A stretch of DNA of 64,000 bases from Plenodomus lindquistii (lineage: Eukaryota; Ascomycota; Dothideomycetes; Pleosporales; Leptosphaeriaceae): positions 620,001 to 684,000 of the forward strand of contig JANUWI010000018.1 of assembly GCA_025504975.1 (NCBI GenBank). The letters run 5' to 3'. The notes under the pieces are model-generated. The model was given only the letters and a program-made list of their open reading frames with translations. It was not told the DNA's origin and did not search any database. The number at the start of each line of letters is the position of its first letter. The stretch's first letter is position 1. This document shows positions 10,439 to 22,341 of the stretch, in pieces. The position numbers and the translations under genes were made by a program.

Positions 10439-10881
10439 CTTGAGAGATGGCGCGGCCGAATACGCGTACTACAGGCGACTTGCGATGTCTGGCGTATATC
10501 TAATCTGTTGCAGTGTCTCAAGGTGTCTATGCGACCAAGGACTGAGTCGTGTGCATGTTGGTGCAAGTGGTGGTGGGTGGAAAGTGTGTGGAACAGCAAG
10601 AGCTCCAACCATTGAGTTCACTCGAGTCGGAGCGACGCTATTGGCGTTAGGTATGTATTGAATATGCACCCACCCTGGTCAGCCCTACATACTATGTATG
10701 CACTTCGGGAAGGGGCGCTAGCAACGGTCTTGACTATTATTTCTACGAGACGAATGCGACTGGAAGCAGACATTTGCATGGTTGGATTACGAAGGCTGCA
10801 CAGAATTGATCATAGAAGTCAGGCCGTCAGATCTGTCCACCAGCTTCCATCCATGCCTCACCGACAATCCCCCAGTCTAGA
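10439..10881. other. intergenic
   Basis: 443 bp between the yaf9 start (minus) and the stop of the next minus-strand gene. It should contain the yaf9 promoter. No gene is supported. Confidence 0.4.
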
Positions 10882-11181
10882 TCACTTCCCATCCCTCCCA
10901 CTCTTCTCCTCCTTCCCCCTCTTTCCATATAATTCCTCTTGCTTACCCGCATTCGGCTTCCCCTCGATCCGATCCAGCGAGTCCTCAATCAGTCCAATGT
11001 GGCCCCGCAACGTACCCTCAATTTCATCAAGTCGCGCTTCCTGCTCCTCCAAGTTACGATCTAGCTTCTTCTCCACGCGCGAGCCAAGATAAGTCGCGAA
11101 ACCGGCGACTACGGTAAGGTTCGTACCAACGAGGACGAGGTCGTTCTTGAAGAGGTTGCGGAATGCTGCCATGCTTGCCAT
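10882..11181 (-). CDS. small hypothetical membrane protein with coiled coil
   Basis: 99-aa protein I do not recognise. Residues about 14-32 (DLVLVGTNLTVVAGFATYLG) can form one membrane helix. A charged heptad-like segment follows (VEKKLDRNLEEQEARLDEIEG, about 36-56), and the end is Lys/Glu-rich. This layout recurs in small mitochondrial or organellar membrane proteins, but no family motif is visible. A second Met at codon 4 (11172) is equally possible. Codon pattern and the clean ATG-to-stop frame support a real gene; an additional 5' exon cannot be excluded. It is transcribed away from the coq11-like gene, sharing a 480-bp intergenic region. Confidence 0.6.
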   Translation of the reverse strand: MASMAAFRNLFKNDLVLVGTNLTVVAGFATYLGSRVEKKLDRNLEEQEARLDEIEGTLRGHIGLIEDSLDRIEGKPNAGKQEELYGKRGKEEKSGRDGK

Positions 11182-11661
11182 ACTGTGATTCGTGATGGAG
11201 CAGAGCCCTGTTGGTTGAGGTATGTATATTGAGTTACTGTGTAAGATTTGATGGTATTTCGAGGTATCTACAAGGGCGACTAGTACAGTGTCAACGCGAT
11301 AGCTTCCAAGGGTATATCATGACGACATCGATGAGTGATGGAGATTCAATCAGTTTGGTCCACAAAATGTTGGCATAGAAGTCAGTCTACGCAGCTAGAA
11401 CTCACAAGCCAAGAACATCCCCGCGCATTGGCATTGCTCAGTTCTAATGGCATGCCCCCAAGTGCTGCTGTTCAACATCAGCCTATCGAGTGCCTTGCTG
11501 GAATGCGGAGGTCCGCAACCAGACCCTTGTCAGCCCTACCGGTACCTACACGATGCGCGAGCTAAAGTGACATCAACACTCAAAAGTTCCAATCGCGTTG
11601 TTGAACCTCACTCATTCTGTGCACGTGTTACCTTTTGACAGCACACACCATCATACACACA
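11182..11661. other. divergent promoter region
   Basis: 480 bp between the minus-strand small membrane protein and the plus-strand coq11-like gene. No coding sequence is supported and no strong TATA box is seen. Confidence 0.45.
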
Positions 11662-12781
11662 ATGTCTGCAGCAGCGACAGCAGCGGTGGCAAAGAAGAAG
11701 CTTGTAGTCTGTGGCGGCAATGGCTTTCTCGGTATGCAATCGACGACACGACGAGCTCGCGCATGTGAAGAGGAGCTCAGAAACGGCATGACGCAGGTAG
11801 CTGACAGTATACAGGAAGTCGCATATGCAAAGCCGCAGCGCACCGCGGCTGGTCCGTAACATCCATCTCGTACGACCATCACCCCAACACCCACATCTCC
11901 ACCTCTAACAGTACACAGACGCTCCGGCACACCCCACTGGTCCTCCGTCTCCTCTTCCCCCAATCCCCCCGACTGGTCGACCTCCGTGTCCTGGCAAAAA
12001 GGCGACATTCTCGACCCTTCCTCCTACACGCAGCACCTCGAAGGCGCAGACGCCGTGATCCACAGCATGGGCATTCTCCTCGAAGCAGACTACAAAGGCG
12101 TAGTCAGCGGCAAGGAAAGCCCAATCAAAGGCCTGCAACGCGCATTCAGCGCCTCAAAAGCCGGGACACAGAACCCGCTGGAGAGAAAGGAGGGGGAGGC
12201 GTTACGGCCGCTGGAGAGCGACGGCCAACTGACATATGAGGTTATGAACAGGGATACCGGTACGTCATCATAAGTTTGCCAACAAGTCTATATCCTACCC
12301 CAGAGAAGAAAGGGGTTAGAACACATGCGAAGCCATGCTAACACCACACACCACAGCTCTAAGTCTCGCCAAAGAAAGTTCAACGAAGAAAGTCCCAACC
12401 TTCCTCTACGTCTCTGCTGCAGCAGGAACACCCATCCTCCCTCACCGCTACATATCCACGAAACGCGATGCCGAATCCCTAATCAGCACATCGTTTCCCT
12501 CCATGCGCTCAATCTTCATCCGCGCACCCTTCATGTACGACTCCTCGCGGACATTTACGCTCCCGATCGCTGCGGCCGGTGGCGTTGCTAGCATGATTAA
12601 CTCTGCGGTGGGCGGGAGGTTGACGTGGTTGATGGGGGCGGGAGGCATCAAGCCGCTCAAGGCAGATTTGGTGGGGGAGGCGGTCGTGGAGGCGTTGGAG
12701 GATGAGGAGGTTAGGGGGCCGATTGAGGTACCGGAGATTGAGAGACTGGGGACGAGGGCGTGGAGGAAGAATATGCTGTGA
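11662..12781 (+). CDS. coq11: NAD(P)-binding SDR/epimerase-like protein, Coq11-like
   Basis: Atypical short-chain dehydrogenase of 296 aa resembling yeast Coq11 (YLR290C), a mitochondrial protein tied to coenzyme Q synthesis. Four exons: 11662-11731, 11815-11869, 11919-12259 and 12357-12781, all GT-AG. The Rossmann motif VVCGGNGFLG is completed across the first intron (FLG/SRIC) and followed by SVTSISRSGTPHW. Other family blocks are KGDILDPSSY, AVIHSMGILLE, YEVMNRDTALSLA, FLYVSAAAG, YISTKRDAE and IFIRAPFMYD. The usual YxxxK appears as Y-I-S-T-K. The gene-level match to Coq11 includes the HSxGILLE block and the spacing, so I am fairly confident. Catalytic activity of the family is uncertain. 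Confidence 0.86.
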
Positions 12782-12902
12782 TGAGTTGTGAAAACACAAC
12801 GAGGAGAATAGACGACAATGATATACGGCATCCCGTCCTACTTTGGTGTAGATACTAACTACTATCTTGGAAGAAGTATCCACCCCGCAACCATACACCC
12901 CA

Positions 12903-14510
12903 TCACTTCTTGCCCCTACCCCCTTGACTAACCAGCTTTTTCTTCATATGTTTTGGCATCTTGTCCTTTCTCTTCTCTCTCTTCTCCTCCTTGATTGCCT
13001 TCTTATGAGCAAGCTTCTCCTCCTTATCCATATGCTTCTTGCCCCTACTCTGCCCCTTGTCAAACAGACTCTGATCAATTTCCGAACTCGCATTTGAATC
13101 AGCATCTGATTCATCTTCAGGCGATGCGTCGGATTCATTTTGCGCATTGACGACTTTATCAGGAAGCAGGGATTGGTACGGAAGTTCGCTGCCCTCGCCT
13201 TTGTGCACGAGTTCTGCATCGCGCTCAATGTCGTAGACTTGGTCGAGGGTTTGGGGAATATATGTGTTTCGGAAGACATCGTCCTGTTCGTCTTCCTTTT
13301 CCCGTCCTTCTTCGGTCAGGGGCTCCTGTTTGCTCATGACCTGGCGGGCGAGATGCTCAATCGCAGAGAGGTCTTTCATCTCCTTTGCGCCGATGTCGCT
13401 GGTCACGAACGCGAAAGCTTTGCGCTCACTGAGCGTCTCCACGTTGCGCGTGCGGAAGAAGTCGGACACGTTCTTTACATCCATGCGCAGGAACTCGAGA
13501 GACCGCGGGTGGTCGTGTTCAACAGCTTGCGAGACATCGATCATCCATTGCTTGCCCTCGTGGAAGAGAATATTGTACTCGCTTAGGTCGGCGTGGACGA
13601 GGCGGCAGGTCTGGTAAAGAATGCGCATGTAGCTCAACAGCTGGACGTATAGATCTGACCACTTTGCGTCCACCTCTTCTGGCGATAGATCTTCGAACCG
13701 CACATCCTTGAGTCGCGGCGCAGCTGTTCCTTTACGGTCACCGACAAAGCTCATGACTAGCACATGCTTATGCAGCGCAATGGGCGCGGGCGAGGGGATG
13801 CCGGCGTCGTGGATTCTGGCAAGATTCCTACGTTCCTTGTCTGCCCACATCTTGACCATGTCGCGGTTGTTGCTCTTGTTGAAGCCTCCTCTGAACCTGA
13901 ATTCGCCCTCGACATATTTGGCGCGGTCCTTGAAGACAAGGATCGATGTCTTGTACACCTTGACGGCACGATGTACTGGTGGTTCGTCTGAATCTTGGGG
14001 CTCATTGACGGCGTGGTAGACGTTCGCTTCCTTGCCCGTGGACACGACACCATGAAGCTGTGTAATGACATTACGGTTGATCATGCGTAGCAGAATCATC
14101 TGCGTCCGGTTGTCCAGCACTTGCTCTATGGTCGCGCGGTCTGCCTTGTCTTTGCTGCGCGCGTTGCCACCTGTAGCACCCGTTGCCTTGCCAGTAAGAC
14201 GAATCTTGCCCGCGTGCTTCGCGAGCGATGCGATGCCGTCATCTATGGAGGCATTTGTGTTTGGTGAAGGTTTCTGTGGGTTTGCTTTGGGCTTGTGGTC
14301 GGCGGGTATGGAGGCGTCGTTGAGTTTTCGTTGCCGGTTGTATGATTTGGTGTAATCGTTGCCGTCGCCCGAAATCAACTCTGGCACAATCTCGTCTTCG
14401 CCACCCGAGAGGTCGGAATGAACGTCACTGTCCTCGTCGTTGTGTTCTGATTCTTGGATGTCTTCCGGCTGCTGGCTGAGAGGCTGCTGGGGTTCCTGTG
14501 GCGTTGTCAT
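12903..14510 (-). CDS. rio1: RIO-type serine/threonine kinase Rio1
   Basis: Atypical kinase/ATPase of 535 aa needed for late 40S ribosomal subunit maturation. It is intronless. The N-terminal 110 residues are acidic and low complexity. The RIO domain follows: STGKEANVYHA (flexible P-loop), AVKVYKTSILVFKDR (catalytic Lys and RIO1 signature), EFRFRGGFNK, HVLVMSFVGDRKGTAAPRLKD, LVHADLSEYNILF (catalytic Asp and Asn) and WMIDVSQAVEHDHP (metal-binding Asp). The tail is acidic then strongly basic, ending KKKLVSQGGRGKK, typical of Rio1. The open frame extends upstream to 14600 only through a TTG; the first ATG is at 14510 (MTTPQEPQQ), so I use it. Its 3' end faces the coq11-like gene with 121 bp between stops. 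Confidence 0.95.
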   Translation of the reverse strand: MTTPQEPQQPLSQQPEDIQESEHNDEDSDVHSDLSGGEDEIVPELISGDGNDYTKSYNRQRKLNDASIPADHKPKANPQKPSPNTNASIDDGIASLAKHAGKIRLTGKATGATGGNARSKDKADRATIEQVLDNRTQMILLRMINRNVITQLHGVVSTGKEANVYHAVNEPQDSDEPPVHRAVKVYKTSILVFKDRAKYVEGEFRFRGGFNKSNNRDMVKMWADKERRNLARIHDAGIPSPAPIALHKHVLVMSFVGDRKGTAAPRLKDVRFEDLSPEEVDAKWSDLYVQLLSYMRILYQTCRLVHADLSEYNILFHEGKQWMIDVSQAVEHDHPRSLEFLRMDVKNVSDFFRTRNVETLSERKAFAFVTSDIGAKEMKDLSAIEHLARQVMSKQEPLTEEGREKEDEQDDVFRNTYIPQTLDQVYDIERDAELVHKGEGSELPYQSLLPDKVVNAQNESDASPEDESDADSNASSEIDQSLFDKGQSRGKKHMDKEEKLAHKKAIKEEKREKRKDKMPKHMKKKLVSQGGRGKK

Positions 14511-15949
14511 GGTGGGCAGTAACCATGTGCGTGAGAGCAGGGGCACAATGCGGCGTATCGAGGGAGTGAGTGCATGTACCGCTATGACTACCAGAGACAA
14601 AAATATCGGGCGCGGGTTTAACTTGGTCCTTCGGCAGAATCGCGGGGGAGGGGCAAGAGCGGTAGGCTTATGTCATTTACAGACAAACGCCCATCTACGG
14701 ACCCCAGGAAAGTGTCACCCGTGTTTTCAAACATGTACCCGCCCGTTGTCACTGCCGAGAGCCTAGAGGACGGATGGTTTGGGATTCCCATGCGAGCCTT
14801 GTGTCAGCGGGCGGCTGCTGTGTTTAGCAGACCGACCAACCAGCGGCAACGCCGCCAGAAACTGATCATGGCTGTAGCTTGTGCCACAAAAAGATCTTCA
14901 GGATGGCAGATCATTCCTGATACCCAAGAACCACCGACACATGATGTCATGTTTGAGAAGATCACATGAGAAGCATCGTTGTGGAATGCGTAGCGACGCG
15001 CATCGCAATCCTTGACATGCAACACCAACCAGCCTCGGGTCGGCGTCCTGAATAACGCACACCACTTCTGGAACAACTCATCAGGCAACCTTCTTGATAT
15101 GGACCATTATTACAGTAAGCATGTCGGCACACTATGTACATACATAGTAGGCATGAATGGCGCGGCGAATGCAGCTTCATGTGCTCAATATCCTCCACAG
15201 CCTCGCCTCATCACTGGCCCGACCTTACGCAGCATCGTTTCAGGACTCAGGACTCAGGACTCAGGGGCTGTGAATGCGGCAAAATGCAGGGCTCTAGTGG
15301 CTTGGATGAGGAAACATCGTCGGGCACTGCTGGCCTCTCATTGGCCGAGTCTGTGCTGGTTGCCAGACTGGGGCAGGCGGTTGGCGCATCTGATACGTCC
15401 TAGTTCCCACTCAGGCTTCATGAAACGCATCAGGAGCGCAGAGGAAGATCCATCTTGACCATTCAGATCTGCCTACCTTCCAGAAACTGTCGGCATGGGC
15501 GGACGCGCGAGAGGCCCTATGGCTTTGCCCGCTCATGCTGATTCCTGGGCACGGAGATTATGAAGTGAGCCTGCCACTTTTTATAGTCAGTGCTCCTCTG
15601 GCACGCCAGCTTTCCTACATTCTTCATCCAACCCTCTTGCTTTCGCACCTTTGCACTGTCCCTCTCATACCACTCTCTCTTCTGTCGCAATTCAGGACGC
15701 CGGACGACCACACTCATTACCTTGTTCCACCACTGGTCTTTGTTGAACACTACATTCATTCATTCATTCATTCATTCATTCATTCATTGACCATTGTTGC
15801 GTTGGACGCCACAACCAGGATATCGGATCCATTCAGATTCTTCCGTGAAGAACTGTTGAAACAAACGTCAAAACTGCCAAATTCTCGAAGATCGTGCCAA
15901 CCATATCTCCAAATCTCATATCTCACAATTATCAAAGATACCCAACAAC
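14511..15949. other. intergenic, divergent promoters
   Basis: About 1.4 kb between the rio1 start and the CRH gene start. It contains three copies of a 7-bp CAGGACT unit at 15241-15261 and a (CATT)9 tract at 15753-15788. No gene is supported. Confidence 0.5.
15753..15788 (+). repeat. (CATT)9 microsatellite
   Basis: Nine uninterrupted CATT units, ending 161 bp before the CRH start codon, so probably in its promoter or 5' UTR. Confidence 0.9.
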
Positions 15950-17435
15950 ATGCGTTACAACACATATGCCGCTGCAAGCGCATTGGCTGCTATCGCAGGC
16001 GCTCAGACTTTCACCGACTGCAACCCCATGGAGAAGACTTGCCCTAACGACCCCGCTATGCCCAAGACCTGGGAAACTGACTTTACCGCTGGAAAGGACG
16101 CCATCAAGGGATGGAAGCAGACTGCAGGTAGCCTCACCTACGGTCCTGAGGGTGCAGAATTCATTGTGGCTAAGAAGGGTGACGCACCTACAATTGGCAG
16201 CTCGACCTTTTTGCACTATGGTTATGTCGAGGTTGTCATGAAGGCAGCTCCTGGCGTCGGCATCGTCTCTTCCATCGTTCTCCAGTCCGCCAACTTGGAT
16301 GAAGTCGACTGGGAGTGGATTGGCGGTGTCGACAGCAGGGTTCAGCAAAACTACTTCGGTGAGTTTGAAGCGTAAACTAAAAATGAAACATTTGCTGACT
16401 CGAGCAATAGGCAAGGGCAACACAACAACATATGATCGTATGATCGAAGCCCCAGTTGCGAACAATCAAAATGAGTTCCACAGCTATGCTCTCAACTGGA
16501 CAGCCGAGTCACTGACCTGGATCGTGGACGGCAAACCCACCCGCACCCTGAACAAGGCCGATGCCAACGGCGGAAAGAACTACCCCCAAACTCCCTGCAA
16601 CGTCCGCCTTGGAAACTGGCCCGGTGGTGATTCCGAGAACGAGGGAACCCGTCAGTGGGCTGGTGGAAACGTGACATACGACCAGGCACCCTTCAAAATG
16701 ACCGTGAAGTCTATCAAAGTCACCAACTACTCGCCCGGCACAGAGTACAAGTGGACTGACAAGACGGGTAACTCCGACTCCATTGAAGTCATCGGCGCTG
16801 GAAACGAACAAGGTGCTCCCCAAAACACTGCTGTCATTGAGGCTTCTGCCACCCTCCCCGCTATTCCCCTTGAGTCTGGCCTTGATGCGCCCAACTCGAC
16901 TTCTGTTGTCAATGCGCCAAAACCGACTTCTGGATTTGACTTTCCCGTCGGCGGAGCGGAGCCAAAACCCACTGGTTCCCCAGACTCTGACTCTGACTCG
17001 GGTGACTCTCCTGATGCAGACTCCCCTAATTCAGAATCCCCCGATTCCGACTCCGACGACGTGCCCTGTGGATGCGGAACAGCAACCGTCACCGTCACCG
17101 GTGCCCCACCACCAGCCTCCAACGCTCCCCCTGCTATCTTCACCACAGAGTACCCCGCCGTCTCCATGTCGACTGTTATTAGTATCACATCTATCCCGGT
17201 CCCTGCTGCATCGCAACCCCCCTTCCCATCATCTGGTCTGGAAATTGACACTCGCTCTGCGCCACCTGCTGTCAACCCCATCGCGCCTACGGGTGCGCTG
17301 CCGATTCCGCCACCGGCCCCATCAGGTAACGCAACAAGCTCGGCTGGTCTTCCCGAATTTACAGGTGCAGCGAGCCACAATCAGGCGGGGCTTGTGATGG
17401 GCGTTGTTGTTGGTGCTGTGTTGTATGCTTTTTAA
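15950..17435 (+). CDS. GPI-anchored CRH-family chitin-glucan transglycosylase (GH16)
   Basis: Cell-wall crosslinking enzyme of the Crh/Utr2 group (GH16), 477 aa, which transfers chitin chains to beta-glucan at the cell surface. Exons are 15950-16358 and 16411-17435. A signal peptide covers about residues 1-18 (cleavage after AIAGA). The catalytic motif is DEVDWEWIG at residues 117-125: E118 nucleophile, D120 helper, E122 acid/base. Acceptor-site blocks include NEFHSYALNWTAESLTWIVDG and NYPQTPCNVRLGNWPGGD. After residue about 265 the protein is Pro/Ser/Thr-rich with an Asp-Ser run (about residues 325-350) and a CGCG block. The hydrophobic end GLVMGVVVGAVLYAF after a small-residue region predicts a GPI anchor. 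Family and role are clear; which Crh paralogue is not. Confidence 0.93.
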
Positions 17436-19611
17436 GCAGCTTGGACTTGTGTAGCTAGATCAATGGGCAATGTGGATACCCGGTTAGGTGGGCGAATGAA
17501 TGGGTTCATAAGGCTTCTCTTCGGTTAATGTAAATACTTACGCAGGTGGGTGTGTTTGATATATATCCGCCTTGATTACACGTTTCCTTTTTTTGTCCAT
17601 GGCTGGATAATATATGAGGGATGCACATGTGAGCATTGGGTTCATGTGTGGGGGGACAGAAACATGAGATACATGACGATGTGCAAAGCAGTCTTGACGA
17701 TTGGTTATACAAAGACAACAACTCCGCGGTCTTCACCACGCTGGTGTTGTGTAAAGTAGATGCAGCAGGTTTGTCGAGGAATAAGTAAATCAGGACGCCG
17801 CTCCGCCACATACAAAACAGATCGCATTTCCTCCCGATTTTACCGACCAGTCAAGTAAAAGAATCACATCTTGAAGACAGTATACTGGCATTGGGGTTGT
17901 GGTCCATTATCCTCCCAATCCTGATAGACGTCTCTCGCACGCAAATGTGTATAGGTATGCCTCTAATCCCATTGCCGCTTGAACTCCGCGATCCTCTCAG
18001 CCATCCCTTTGCATTCTCTCATGCTCAGGTATCCCTCCATCTCCCTGCCGCCTCCTGATATACACACCACTTCTCCCTTGATACACATTGAATTGCCGTC
18101 TCAGCCCTGTGTGCCCCTAGCCATGATGAGAAACCTCCCTTCCCTTTGACCACGGCGAGTGCGTCTACACTCATCCCAATCCCCCCACTTGCCCCGAAAT
18201 CTTTAGCCCCAGCAGAAAATACAATTCTGCTTCGCGCGGGGAGCAGGGTATCGCTTGGCCTTGGAGGTGGAGAAATGGACGGCGCTGTTGTGGAGGTGCT
18301 GGGGATGTGATGCTAGTGTGTGGGTTTGCGGAGTGCGATGGTATGGATATGACTATGGATATGGATGGGGAGCGTGGTGGCGATTGCGATCCTGATGGCA
18401 GTAATGGCGGGGTGTTTATTGGCATAGTACTAATCCTGGTGTTCTTTGCAGGTCTGTGGGTCCAGCGTTGGTGGTTTGTTGCAAGGAGTGAGAGGTGAGA
18501 TATGGTAGGTATGTTTGAATCGCAATATCTCCCGCGCGCAGATGTACTTTTGCGGAGATTATAAGTGGATGGGATGACAAGTTCACGTCCGCAGAGGTTC
18601 GACGTAAGTGTTGACGTCAATCGACATGTGTTGATTTCAAGAGTCGTTTTCTAAAAGTCTGCAGGATGCCTAGGTGTACTCTATACTCATGACACACATA
18701 CGGTATCCCACAAGCCCCTCAAAACTGCACACAATATTGACGTACCATCTCCACACAAGAACGCCATATCCACCCCTCATTTCCCCATCCGATCACATAC
18801 CCCTAGAAAATCCCTCATCCCTCATCCCTCATTCCATCACCCAGAGCCAAACTTCTGGGTGCGGAGTCGCACGCCATAGCACACCACAGCTTGCCCCGGT
18901 TTCCAAAGACTGAGGCATTTTCATACCTGAGCTGACCATGCTGTGCGCAGCACATGCGTACCATACCAGTCAATCATGTCCATAAACACGGCAATATCTT
19001 ACAACACTCACCCACTGCTTGGTCTAGTCATTCGTCCTAGCTATTTGCACAAAAGGCAGTGCAGTGTGCTACAACACCATGACGCCTTCCTCCATGGCGA
19101 GACCCGGTTTCCCGATGGTATGTAGTCTATACGCGTCGAAAACTCGCCATAGCACGCCATACCGCACACACGCATCGTATTGTTCACGTCATATCTTTGA
19201 CACGCGCCGAGCATCCCCTCCGCCTGACCAGATCGATACCCTTCAGGTGACGAAGATGTGCTGTGGGTTGTAATTGTAATTAGATTGAGTTAAGGGGGTA
19301 TCTGATTTGTAGATTGGCTATGTGAAGTCGAGTGAATCAATGGGACATAAATTCCAAAACAGAATTAGAAAAAAAAAACACTTCGCTGAACAAAATAAGA
19401 TTGAAAACGCCCTAATTTTTCGCTATCCATCCATGCTTGTTACTTAACCTTGCTTTTCCATTTCCATTGGCAAGGAAAAAAAAGACGGCAGGGAAGACGA
19501 CCCCCAAAAAACGCCATGCCGAATTAAGAGATAATTCTTCTGCATCGAGGGACATGGTTGTTACCATTCAGAAAAGAAAAAAAGGAAAGACATGTTGATG
19601 CCTCATGTACT
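17436..19611. other. intergenic, convergent 3' regions
   Basis: About 2.2 kb between the convergent CRH and sconB stop codons. It includes AT-rich, poly-A-containing sequence around 19369-19520. Open frames reach 149 codons on the minus strand (18171-18620) but are Pro/Ser-rich, start at non-ATG positions or lack motifs. No gene is supported. Confidence 0.45.
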
Positions 19612-20011
19612 TTAAACAAAACAGTGTACACGTACACTGCCATCCTCACTCCCACTAACCACCCGCTCATCACTCAATCCCACACAGGTGATTGGCCCCG
19701 TGTGTCCAGTGAGCGTGCGTTCGCATTTGCCCGTCCTGGGGTCCCAGATCTTCATTAGTTTGTCTTCTGCTCCACTGACTAGGCGTAGAGAGTCCGCAGC
19801 AAGTGACCAGATGCCCTCGACATGTCCGAAGAACCGGTGTACACATCGACCAGAGGGTACGTGCCAGAGACGGATTGTGCCGTCGAGGGAGCCGGTGAGC
19901 ATGTACGAGGGTGGAGAAGGGCGCGTAGGGTCGTGGGGGAAAAAGGAATCGTCTGTGGCGTTGGAGGAAGAGTAGGCGTTTCGTGACAAATACTGATTTC
20001 CCAGCAGTGGC

Positions 20012-20054
<43 letters not shown>

Positions 20055-21867
20055 GAGAGGAGTGGCTAATGTCTGAGGCGAGGGAAGCGGTGTCTGAAGC
20101 GTCGTTGTTGGCGTTTGCTACAAAGTCGTCTTCGTCGATTTCGAATTCGTGGGGAAGCGGGAGCACTTGTTGGACTTGGCCGACGTGGCCTTCGTAGGTG
20201 CGGATGCAGCGGTGGGTATCGAGATCCCATAGCTTGACGGTCATGTCGTCGGAAGCGGAGAAGAGGGTGCGGGAGGAGAGGTCGATTTTGACAGCGTTGA
20301 CCCAGTCCGTGTGGCCGCGGAGGGTGGTGCGCTGCAAGGTTGCAAAATCATGAATCACAATGGTGTTATCAGAGGATCCAGAGGCAAGAAGCTTGTCGAC
20401 TATGTGGAGGCCGATGATGCCCTTGGAGTGGCCACCGAGCGTCTTGAGACATTGGCCTGTTCGCCAGTTCCAAATCTTGATGGTGTTGTCGAGGCTCCCG
20501 GTCAGAAGCTTGTGGTCATCGAATTGCAGACATCGGATGCCTTGGGTGTGACCGGTGAGGGTCCTGATCTCCTTGCCAGTCTTGATGTCCCAGATTTTGA
20601 CGGTAGCATCGTAGGAGCCTGTGACTAGGATTTCATCGTCGAATTGTAGGCACATGACACCGTTAGTGTGGCCTTTGAGAATCCTAGTCGAGTAGCGGCC
20701 GTACTTCCAGTTTGTGCCGACCTTGTACCGGTCCTTGTAGACATCTTTCCACGGTCGCTTTTTGGGTTCTTCAAAGTAGGCTGCTAGGTCATCTTGATTG
20801 GCACTTGTACATGATCGCTTGTTGGAGATTTGTGGGGAAGCCGGTCCTTCTGAGGCCGAGCGCTTCGTGCCAGAGGTAGGCTCTGAGGTGTCTGATGGAC
20901 TGCGAACAAGTGCAGCAGGGGGTTCGGTGATTTCGGGTACAGGCGTGACGCTGGGTGACGCTTGATTCAGGTCTTGTCCAGAGGCGCGTAACTGAATCTT
21001 CCTCTTCTCCAGTCGGAGGCGGCGCTGGTCCAGCAATGGCAAGCCCCAGCCACACTTTGTGCACTTTCTGTCAATGTGTTGCTCACACATTTTATGCCAG
21101 ACGACATCGTCGTCGGCCAATTGGCGCCATCTCCGGCTCACTTGTGCTGCCTTGCAGAGCGAGGTTGTGTCGAGATGGCAGAGGATCTTGAAGCCCAGCT
21201 CTGTGGGGAGGGCGCTGAGGAAGTCGATTTTGATTAGGTTGCGAACAGACGAGGAGATGAAGGAAAGCTGGGGGAAGCAGCATTGGGCGAGGATGCCCTG
21301 GAGCATGAGGTTGCGGTGCTTGGCGGGGGCGGCGGAGAAGAGAGACCAGACGTTGGCGATGCTCTGCTGGTCAGCCTGTGATTCCTGACCGAGTTCCTGT
21401 GCGAGTTGTTAGTGTGGGCAAGTGGCGTCGGTGGAGAGGAAACATGCGTCTTGCAATTGCTCCATGCTGGGCTCGTCTGCCTGGCGTCGACACAGCAGAT
21501 CAGGGCGGTGGCGGTAGCAAAACTTTGTATCGCCCGTGCGGTGGGTGTCGTCGTGGCCATCATGATGGCCATGGCCGTGATGGTGGGCGTTTGCGCCGTT
21601 TGCGCCCAGGGGGTTGTACTGGTGCGGAATGTGTTGGGCGAGGTATGGCGTGATCATCTTCTCAATCTTCTTGGACTTGAGGGCAGCGGCCTCGTCGACT
21701 TGGGCGGCGGTCTCGAGGTGCCGTGTTCGCTCCAAGAGGGACTCGTGGTCATGGCCACGCATCAGGGCCGCGTGCGGGTCGGTGGTGAAGTCGTCAGAGT
21801 CGGGCACTGGGGTCCGCCATGAGGAGCGCCGTGGCTTGGGAGTCGGAGTGTCCAAAGGCGACGCCAT
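19612..21867 (-). CDS. sconB: F-box/WD40 protein SconB (Met30), SCF subunit for sulfur control
   Basis: Substrate receptor of an SCF ubiquitin ligase that represses sulfur-assimilation genes when sulfur is ample. 734 aa from exons 21867-21448 and 21396-19612. The N-terminal part has a His/Gly run and the FCYRHRPDLLCRRQADEP block seen in SconB/Met30. The F-box follows (LPTELGFKILCHLDTTSLCKAA), then KCTKCGWGLPLL. Seven WD repeats run from about residue 360 to the end, most with GH...WD cores. A 15-residue poly-Gln tract (20011-20055) sits in an insertion inside the fifth repeat. The only intron is 51 bp, GC-AG (GCATGT donor, CACTAAC branch, GCACAG acceptor); it must be removed because the frame stops just after it, and splicing gives SMEQLQDELGQESQADQQ. 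The start at MASPLDTPTP matches the family's N-terminal length. Confidence 0.92.
20011..20055 (-). repeat. poly-Gln (CAA/CAG)15 tract in sconB
   Basis: Fourteen CAA codons plus one CAG on the coding (minus) strand, inside the insertion of WD repeat 5. Pure CAA runs are prone to length change. Confidence 0.9.
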
Positions 21868-22341
21868 GTCAGCAGTGGGCACGCGCTGTCGAGATTCGGC
21901 GGCGATATCGCGTGCGAGTGCGAGCTGGCCAGGGTCCTGGGGTCCTGGGGTCCTGGGCGTGCGCGTGCGGGCGGCCCAGGCTGCTTTTGATGTTGGATGG
22001 CGAGAGGCAAGGCGGCGACGATGGCGCAATGGTGCGCCTCGATAGCATCTTGCACAAGCACGCCATTGCAATTCCTCCCTCGGCCTGCGGCAGCACGTGC
22101 AACGGCATGCTTTTGCACTGTACTCTGGACGTGTACACGGTGCATGCCCGCCCGGACCCTGGCGCAACAAGACGACGATGCAGGCAGGGCAGGCTTCCGG
22201 CTTCCCCTCTAGCGCTGCCGGTTGCCCTCAGCGCTGGGAGCTGGCCCTGCACGTCTTGGTCGCCCATGTGCTCACCATGTGCCTGCCCTGACCATACCAC
22301 AGTACGTCCATGGAGAGCAGTCCCTGCCTTTGATCTCCACC
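21868..22341. promoter_or_regulatory. divergent promoter region of sconB and atg17
   Basis: 474 bp between the divergent ATGs of sconB and atg17. It is GC-rich, with an imperfect GGTCCTGGGGTCCTGGGG direct repeat at about 21931-21950. Longer open frames cross it in several phases, but codon composition does not suggest a separate protein. Confidence 0.55.
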
